Shown piece by piece: positions 56,180 through 64,000 of a stretch of DNA of 64,000 nt. A program made the translations under genes and the position numbers. The stretch lies in NCBI GenBank assembly GCA_965153355.1, contig OZ231126.1:35650001-35714000 (forward strand), given 5' to 3'. Source of the stretch: Flaccisagitta enflata (Eukaryota > Chaetognatha > Sagittoidea > Aphragmophora). The notes beneath the pieces were generated by a model that made no database searches, was not told where the DNA came from, and saw only the letters and a list, made by a program, of their open reading frames with translations. Numbering within the stretch: position 1 is the first letter of the stretch; the number at the start of each line of letters is the position of its first letter.

Positions 56180-57770
56180 TTTTTGATCATCTCCCTGGTT
56201 GACCAGGGATTTTTGATTTTTCCCTGGTTAACCAGGGAATTATATATGATGCCCCAGTTGACTGGGAATAGCATTTTTCATTGGTTAACCAGGGATTTTT
56301 GCAAAATTCCCTGGTTAACCAGGGATTTTCACAAAATTCCCTGGTCAACCAGGGATTTTCGCAAACCAGGGATTTTTCTGTAATTCCCTGGTTAACCAGG
56401 GATTTCTCTAAAATTCCCTGGTTAACCAGGGATTTTTCAGAAATTCCCTGGTTAACCAGGGATTTTCGCAAAATTCCCTGGTTAACCAGGGATTTTTCAA
56501 AATTCCCTGGTTAACCAGGGATTTCTCTAAAATTCCCTGGTTAACCAGGGATTTTTCAGAAATTCCCTGGTTAACCAGGGATTTTTCAGAAATTCCCTGG
56601 TTAACCAGGGATTGTTCAAAAATTCCCTGGTTAACCAGGGATTTTTGCAAAATTCCCTGGTTAACCAGGGATTTTTCGCAAAATTCCCTGGTTAACCAGG
56701 GATTCTCGCAAAATTCCCTGGTTAACCAGGGATTTTTTCAAAATTCCCTGGTTAACCAGGGATTTTTGGAAAATTCCCTGGTTAACCAAGGATTTTTCCA
56801 AAATTCCCCGCTTAACCAGGGATTTTTCCGAAATTCCCTGGTTAACCAGGGATTTTTCCATAATTCACTTGTTAACCAGGGATTTTCGCAAAATTCCCCG
56901 GTTAACCAGGGATTATTCCTAAACTCCTCACTTAACAAGGATTTTTCCGAAATTCCCCGGTTAACCAGGGATTTTTCCGAAATTCCCCGGTTAACCACGG
57001 ATTTTTCCGAAATTCCCTGGTTAACCAGGGATTTTTCCATAATTCACTTGTTAACCAGGGATTTTTGCAAAATTCCCCGGTTAACCAGGGATTTTTCCAA
57101 AATTCCCTGGTTAACCAGGGATTTTTGCAAAATTCCCTGGTTAACCAGGGATTTTACCATTATTCACTTGTTAACCAGGGATTTTCGCAAAATTTCTCGG
57201 TTAACCAGGGATTTTTGACTAATTCCCTGGTTAACCAGGGATTTTTCTAAAATTCCCTGGTTAACCAGGGATTTTTGAAAAATTCCTTGGTTAACCAGGG
57301 ATTTTTCCGAAATTCCCTGGTTAACCAGGGATTTTTCCAAAATTCCTTGGTTAACCAGGGATTTTTCAGAAATTCCCTGGTTAATCAGGGATTTTTCCGA
57401 AATTCCCTGGTTAACCAGGAATTTTTCAATAATTCCCTGGTTAACCAGGGATTTTTCAATAATTCCCTGGTTAACCAGGGATTTTCGCAAAATTCCCTGG
57501 TTAACCAAGGATTTTCTAAAATTCCCTGTTAACCAGGGATTTTTGAAAATTCCCTGGTTAACCAAGGATTTTTGAAAAAAAACCAGGGAAGAGGCCAAAA
57601 TTCCCTGGTTAACCAGGGATTTTTCCAAAAATTTTCACCAGAGGATTTCCAAAAATCCCTGGTTTCAGGAATTTTAAAAATTCCCTGGTTAACCAGGAAT
57701 TTTTCTTAAAACCAAATTCCACCAGGGATTTTAAACATAAATCCTTGGTTAACCAGGGAATTTTTGAATT
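56180..57770. repeat. ~31-bp satellite of perfect 18-nt palindromes, ~45-50 copies
   Basis: Each unit has the self-complementary TCCCTGGTTAACCAGGGA and a 12-13-nt T/A-rich spacer (TTTTTCCGAAAT-type). The palindrome is mostly intact while spacers vary (TTTCAGA, TTTGCAA, TTTCCAT). Variants with CCCCGGTTAACC lose symmetry. The array has frames in many phases (SLVNQGF, PWLTRDF) that are artefacts. Confidence 0.95.
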
Positions 57771-57779
57771 TATCCTTAC

Positions 57780-59330
57780 ATATCCATTTCTGACATATGA
57801 GGCTGCTGGGCTGCTGCTGGAACCAGGGATTTTTCCTTAAGAGACTTCAATGGATAAAAAACTTCTGCTTCTACACATATATGTAAGGACATATATATTA
57901 AAGGATGGTTGGGGCTATAAGGCAGGGGTTTAATAGGGGGATTTACGCCGCAGCAGCCACTGCAGAGCAGTGGTAAAAGCTAACAAATACATGATACTGA
58001 GAGTGAACAGTAGCAGCTCCTGCAGAGCAGCAACAGGTTAAACAAGGATTTCTCAATTAACCAGGGATTTTTCCAAAATTCCCTGGTTAACCAGGGATTT
58101 TCGCAAAATTCCCTGGTTAACCAAGGATTTTTCTTATGAAAGCAATTAGTTCGACTGTTAACCAGGGATTTTAAATTTTTTCCCTGGTTAACCAAGGAAT
58201 TAGGAGGAGGAAGGGGTGGAAGAGGAGGAGGAAGGCTCTGGTTAACCAGGGATTTTTCCTTAACAGCAGATTTTCAAGGAAAGGATATTCTGAAAAATCC
58301 CTGGTTAACCAGAAATTTTTCCTATGATACAGGTTTCCTGGTTAATAAGGGATTTTGCTTATGAAAACAAATAGCACAAGTAAATGTTTAAACAGAACCA
58401 GGGAATTTTTCCTTACAGATCCATTTCTGATATATGAGGCTGCTGGGCTGCTGCTGGAACCAGGGATTTTTCCTTAAGAGACTCCAATTGATAAAAAAAC
58501 TTCTGCTTCTATACATATATATAAGGACATATATATTAAAGGATGGTTGGGGCTATAAGGCAGGGGTTTAATAGGGGGATTTACGCCGCAGCAGCCACTG
58601 CAGAGCAGTGGTAAAAGCTAACAAATACATGATACTGAGAGTGAACAGTAGCAGCTCCTGCAGAGCAGCAACAGGTTAAACAAGGATTTCTCAATTAACC
58701 AGGGATTTTTCCAAAATTCCCTGGTTAACCAGGGATTTTCGCAAAATTCCCTGGTTAACCAAGGATTTTTCTTATGAAAGCAATTAGTTCGACTGTTAAC
58801 CAGGGATTTTAAATTTTTTCCCTGGTTAACCAAGGAATTAGAAGGAGGAGGAAGGGGTGGAAGAGGAGGAGGAAGGCTCTGGTTAACCAGGGATTTTTCC
58901 TTAACAGCAGATTTTCAAGGAAAGGATATTCTGAAAAATCCCTGGTTAACCAGAAATCTTTCCTATGATACAGGTTTCCTGGTTAATAAGGGATTTTGCT
59001 TATGAAAACAAATAGCACAAGTAAATGTTTAAACAGAACCAGGGAATTTTTCCTTACAGATCCATTTCTGATATATGAGGCTGCTGGGCTGCTGCTGGAA
59101 CCAGGGATTTTTCCTTAAGAGACTCCAATTGATAAAAAAACTTCTGCTTCTATACATATATATAAGGACATATATATCAAAGGATGGTTGGGGCTATAAG
59201 GCAGGGGTTTAATAGGGGGATTTACGCAGCAGCAGCAGCCACTGCAGAGCAGTGGTAAAAGCTAACAAATACATGATACTGAGAGTGAACAGTAGCAGTT
59301 CCTGCAGAGCAGCTACAGGATTTCTCAATT
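57780..59330. repeat. 638-bp tandem repeat, about 2.4 copies
   Basis: GAGGCTGCTGGGCTGCTGCT occurs at about 57799, 58437 and 59077. The units at 57980-58195 and 58618-58833 are identical over ~215 bp. Each contains several CCCTGGTTAACCAGGG motifs plus GCAGCCACTGCAGAGCAGTG. The motif thus predates or shares origin with the 31-bp array. Confidence 0.9.
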
Positions 59331-59429
59331 ATCCCTGGTTAACCAGGGATTATTCCATTTTTCCCTGGTTAACCAGGGATTATTCCACTTTTCTCTGGTT
59401 AACTAGGAATTGTCACTTTTCCTTGGTTG

Positions 59430-62400
59430 TCACTGGATTCCTTGTCTCTTCTGCCCAAGGCAGATTTGCCACTGGATTCCTTATCCCCTCTGCCTGAGGA
59501 AGGCTTGTCAATGGATTCTTTGTCCCTTCTGCCCAAGGAAGACTTGTCAGTGGTTACCTTGTCCCTTCCACCCAAGGCAGACTTGTTATTCAATTCCTAG
59601 CCACAGGATTTGTCACTGGATTCCTCTGAGGCAATGTTTTCAAATCATCATATGACAACTATTTACAATTTTTTTCCCTGACTTAACATTTGTTACCATC
59701 TCTTAACATCGTCACTTTTCATCATATGCTAGTCACATTGACATCATATAACAACTATTTACAATTTTTTTCCTTGACTTAACATTTTTTACCTTCTCTT
59801 AACATCGTCACTTTACATCATATGCTAGTCAGATGAAATTCTCTTCTCTGACTCTTTTATTTTTATGTAGGAAATATGGGGGCGCTTATTATTCTCGCGC
59901 TTATGAGTGTAGGGCGCTTATGTTTCTCGCGCTTACCATTCTGAAGCTTCTGTTTCTCGTGCTTCCACTGAGGCGCTTATTATTCTGGTACCCCTTAATT
60001 CCTTATCCCTTCTGACCAAGGCAGACTTTTCACAGGATTCCTTGACACTTCTGTTGAAGGTTAGCTTGTCACTTGATTCCTTGTCCCTTCTGCCGGCAAG
60101 ACATGCCACTGGATCTCTTGTCTCTTCTGCCCAAGGCAGACTTGCTACTGGATTCCTTGTCCCTTCTGCCAAAGGCAGACTTACAACTGGATTCCTTGTC
60201 CCCTAAGCCAAAGGCCACCAGATTCCTTGTCCCTTATGAAAAAGACAGATTTGTCACTGGATTCCTTGTCCCTTCTGAACAAGACAGATTTGCCACTGGA
60301 TTCCATGTCCCTTCCAAACAAGACAGATTTGCCACTGGATTCCTAGTCCCTTCTGCCCAAGGCAGACTGGTCACTGGATTCTTTGTTCCTTCTGCCTGAG
60401 ACAGACTAGTCAATGGATTCCTTGTCCCTCCTGACTGAGGCAGACTTGTCCATGGATCCCTTGTCCCTCCTGACTGAGGCAGACTTGTCAATGGATTCCT
60501 TGTCCCTTCTGACTGAGGCAGACTTGTCAATAGATTCCTTGTCCATTCTGACTGAGGAAGACTTGTCAATGGATTCCTTGCCCCTGCTGACTGAGGCAGA
60601 CTTGTCAATGGATTCCTTGTTCCTGCTGACTGAGGCAGACTTGTCAATGGATTCCTTGTCCCTTCTGACTGACGCAGACTTGTCAATGGATTCCTTGTCC
60701 CTTCTGACTGAGGCAGACTTGTCAATGGATTCCTTGTCCCTTCCGACTGAGGCAGACTTTTCAATGGATTCTTTGTCCCTGCTGACTGACGCAGACTTGT
60801 CAATGGATTCCTTGTCCCTTCTGACTGAGGCAGACTTGTCAATGGATTCCTTGTCCATTCTGACTGAGGAAGACTTGTCAATGGATTCCTTGTCCCTGCT
60901 GACTGAGGCAGACTTGTCAATGGATTCCTTGTTCCTGCTGACTGAGGCAGACTTGTCAATGGATTCCTTGTCCCTTCTGACTGACGCAGACTTGTCAATG
61001 GATTCCTTGTCCCTTCTGACTGAGGCAGACTTGTCAATGGATTCCTTGTCCCTTCCGACTGAGGCAGACTTGTCAATGGATTCCTTGTCCCTTCCGACTG
61101 AGGCAGACTTTTCAATGGATTCTTTGTCCCTGCTGACTGAGGCAGACTTGTCAATGGATTCCTTGTCCCTTCTGACTGAGGCCGACTTGTCAATGGATTC
61201 CTTGTCCCTTCTGACTGAGGCAGACTTGTCAATGGATTCCTTGTCCCTTCTGACTGAGGCAGACTTGTCAATGGATTCCTTGTCCCTTCTGACTGAGGAA
61301 GACTTGTCAATGGATTCCTTGTCACTTCTGACTGAGGCAGACTTGTCAATGGATTCCTTGTCCCTTCTGACTGAGGCAGATTTGTCAATGGATTCCTTGT
61401 CCCTTCTGACTGAGGCAGACTTGTCAATGGATTCCTTGTCCCTTCTGACTGAGGCAGACTTGTCAATGGATTCCTTGTCCCTTCTGACTGAGGCAGACTT
61501 GTCAATGGATTCCTTGTCCCTTCTGACTGAGGCAGACTTGTCAATGGATTCCTTGTCCCTTCTGACTGAGGAAGACTTGTCAATGGATTCCTTGTCCCTT
61601 CTGACTGAGGCAGACTTGTCAATGGATTCCTTGTCCCTTCTGACTGAGGCAGACTTGTCAATGGATTCCTTGTCCCTTCTGACTGAGGCAGACTTGTCAA
61701 TGGATTCCTTGTCCCTTCTGACTGAGGCAGACTTGTCAATGGATTCCTTGTCCCTTCTGACTGAGGAAGACTTGTCAATGGATTCCTTGTCCCTTCTGAC
61801 TGAGGAAGACTTGTCAATGGATTCCTTGTCCCTTCTGACTGAGGCAGACTTGTCAATGGATTCCTTGTCCCTTCTGACTGAGGCAGACTTGCCACTGGAT
61901 TCCTTGTTCCTTCTGCCCAAGGCAGACTTGCCACTGGATTTTTTGTCCCTTGTGCCCAAGGCAGGCTGGCTACTGGATTCCTTGTCCCTTCTACCCAAGG
62001 CAGACTTGCCACTGGATTCCTTGTCCCTTCTGCCCAAGGCAGACGTACCACTGGATTCCTTGTCTCTTCTGTACAAGGCAGACTTGCCACTGGATTCTTA
62101 TCCCTTCTGCCTGAGGTAGGCTTGTCAATGGATTCTTCGTCCCTGCAGCCCAAGGAAGACTTGTCAGTGGTTACCTTGTCCCTTCCACCCAAAGCAGACT
62201 TGTTATTCAATTCCTAGCCACTTGATTCATCACTGGATTCCTTTCCACTTAATTCCTTATCCCTTCTGACCAAGGCAGACTTTTCACTGGATTCCTTGAC
62301 GCTTCTGTCGAAGCTAAGCTTGTCACTTGATTCCTTGTCCCTTCTGCCAGCAAGACTTGCCACTGGATCTTTTGTCTCTTCTACCCAAGGCAGACTTGCC

Positions 62401-62560
62401 ACTGGATTCCTTGTCCCTTCTGCCCAAGGCAGACATGCCACGAGATTCCTTGTCCCTTCTGAAAAACACAGATTTGTCACTGGCTTCCTTGTCCCTCCTG
62501 CCCAAGGTGGTTTTGTCACTGTACTTCTTGTCCCCTCCTCTCATAGCAGTCTTGTTCCTA
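59430..62560. repeat. 39-bp minisatellite with ~312-bp higher-order period
   Basis: The unit GACTTGTCAATGGATTCCTT plus GTCCCTTCTGACTGAGGCA repeats ~40 times in the core (60400-61890). Diverged versions with GCCACTGGATTCC lie on both sides, and an unrelated AT-rich piece at 59640-59990. Variant units (CCATTCTGACTGAGGAAG at 60540 and 60852; GTTCCTGC; CTGACGCAG; CCTTCCGAC) recur in the same order 312 bp (8 units) apart. Because 39 is divisible by three, frames of 556-658 codons stay open in three phases; I regard them as non-coding. Confidence 0.9.
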
Positions 62561-62599
62561 GAATCATTGTCCAAATTTAGTTGATTTCTTGTCCCATTG

Positions 62600-63420
62600 A
62601 CCCAAGGTAGACTAGACCGCGGGATTTTGTGTCCCCTATACATGAACTAACAGTACACTGGTTATCTTTGCTTAATTTTTCCTTGGAAAGTCCAATACAT
62701 CATACTCAGCTAACTATAGCAAGATTTTTCATTTGATTCCTTTTCTCCTTTACCCTAGGCAATGTTATCAACAGACTCTCTTGACTCACCAGAACCTTTG
62801 TCACCTTTATCAAAGGCAGACTTATTGGATTTCTTCTCCCCCTCACCAAAGGCTGAATCTGAAGGATAGTTAGATAATGATCGTACCTAATTTCTTTAGC
62901 AGACTTGTCACAGTATTTCTCTTTTCCTTCTCTCACTTCAGACTTCATCTGGATTCATTGTCCAAACTTGGTGACTTTCTTGCTCCTTTCACCTTGGGAA
63001 GACTTGATCACTGGATTCTTCATCCCCATCCATAAATGAACAGTAAATAGTGGTCCTTTTTTACCACGGTAATCATTCTTTACATCACATCTACCTAACC
63101 ATAGCCAACTTGTCCTTTTCTCCATTACACAAGGATGTTATCACTAGAGTTTTCTCTTTCCCCAAGCTAGACTTATCACTGGAATCCTAGTACCCTTTTA
63201 CCAAAGGCAGGATTGGTGCTAGATTTGGAAGCCTCATTGGACATCTTGTCCTTTATACCCAAGGCACGTTTGTCAATGTTTTCATTACCCCAGGCTGACT
63301 TGTCCATTGCTTTGTCATGAATGATCAGATCACTATGCATCTTGTCCTCTCATACCAAGGAATGTATTCATCACATCACACCAGCCTATCCATAGCAGAC
63401 TTGTCATTAGCTTCTTTTTC
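62600..63420. repeat. Decayed 39-bp repeat region
   Basis: Scattered GACTTGTCA, ACTGGATTC and CTTGTCC motifs at irregular spacing suggest an old part of the same array. No gene seen. Confidence 0.55.
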
Positions 63421-63423
63421 CCC

Positions 63424-64000
63424 TTTACACAGCAGCCACTGCAGGGCAGTGGTAAAAGATAATAGATACATGATACTGGCACTGAGCAGTAACAGTTCCT
63501 ACAGAGCAGTTATAAGTTAAACGGATTTCTTGATTCTCTTTGGTTAACCAGGGATTTTTCAAACATTCCCTGGTTAACCAGGGATTTTTCCAAAATTCCC
63601 TGGTTTACCAGGGATTTTTCCTATGAAAGCAAGTAGCCTGACTGTTAACCGGGGATTTTTTATTTTTTCTCTGGTTAACCACAAAATTTCAAGAAGGGGT
63701 GGAGGAGGAAGAGGGAAGGAGGAAAGGAAGTTTCCCTGGTTGATTAAGGTTTTTTTCTTTACAACAAATTTTCAAATTAATGATATACCCTGAAAAATCC
63801 CTGGTTAACCAGGAATTTTTCCTATGATACCATTTCCCTGGTTAATCGGGGATTCTTCTTATGAAGGAAAATAGTGTAAGGAATGCATAATTGAAATTGA
63901 AACAGAACCAGGGAATTTTCCTTTATAGATCCATTTCTGACATATAAGGCTGCTGGGCTGCTGTTGGAACCAGGGATTTTTCCCTAAGAGACATAAATTC
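63424..64000. repeat. Diverged copy of the 638-bp unit
   Basis: GCAGCCACTGCAGGGCAGTG, TACATGATACTGGCACTGAG and several GGTTAACCAGGGATTTTT motifs follow the order of the unit at 57950-58590. GGCTGCTGGGCTGCTGTTGG is at 63949. It continues out of the window. Confidence 0.8.

Noticed and set aside
56180-57770. CRISPR array
   Set aside because: Regular palindromic repeats with ~12-nt spacers, but spacers are near-identical A/T-rich pieces, not unique 25-40-nt inserts, and the DNA is animal.
60234-62210. Very long open frames (556-658 codons) on both strands
   Set aside because: They follow from a 39-bp repeat with no stop in three phases; the peptide repeats in each frame show no preference for conservative change and there are no splice or start features.

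Overview
The window is nuclear DNA of an intron-bearing animal. It has multi-exon genes with GT-AG introns, a SUEL-lectin/immunoglobulin membrane receptor, a Penelope-like and a LINE-type reverse transcriptase, TA-flanked inverted-repeat elements, and very many perfect microsatellites and minisatellites. Abundant short elements with (GTCN)n/(ACGG)n tracts and a terminal hairpin look like the HINE group of non-autonomous Helitron-like elements (DINE-1 of Drosophila, pearl of bivalves). A marine invertebrate is likely; the sequence does not settle the phylum. No tRNA, rRNA, CRISPR array or bacterial gene was seen.

Layout. 1-3.1 kb: inverted arms made of ~523-bp tandem units. 4.1-5.3 kb: a TA-flanked inverted-repeat element. 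5.6-6.3 kb: two candidate exons of an unknown gene. 6.4-13.3 kb: a second long inverted repeat, also built of ~520-bp units, split by a full-length-looking Penelope-like element with a 777-aa reverse transcriptase. 13.9-27.3 kb (+): a five-exon, 748-codon gene encoding signal peptide, SUEL lectin domain, two Ig-like regions, one membrane helix and a 315-residue cytoplasmic tail; its introns are full of transposons and microsatellites. 28.6-31.8 kb: two large palindromes. 32.9-39.0 kb (-): a four-exon gene for a Ser/Pro-rich protein with a C-terminal membrane segment, one intron apparently GC-AG. 39.4-47.6 kb: HINE-like elements, a GGGCAGCGG-ended family and microsatellites. 47.7-50.5 kb (-): two tandem, related two-exon genes sharing a C-terminal ~67-residue domain; the larger adds an N-terminal region with an NCQHF motif. 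52.1-52.8 kb: a LINE relic. 53.8-53.9 kb (-): a terminal coiled-coil-like exon. 54-64 kb: almost entirely satellite DNA (13, ~161, ~31, 638 and 39 bp periods).

Most notable are (1) the HINE-like family, in which at least four subfamilies carry different hairpin stems, with compensatory changes in both stem arms and in the matching subterminal repeat at the opposite end; (2) the lectin-Ig receptor, whose exon 4 is flanked by long complementary (TTG)n and (AAC)n tracts, so that skipping it is predicted to give a secreted form; and (3) the paired minus-strand genes with an unrecognised shared domain. All exon models are hand-read from splice signals and frame continuity; no database search was possible.
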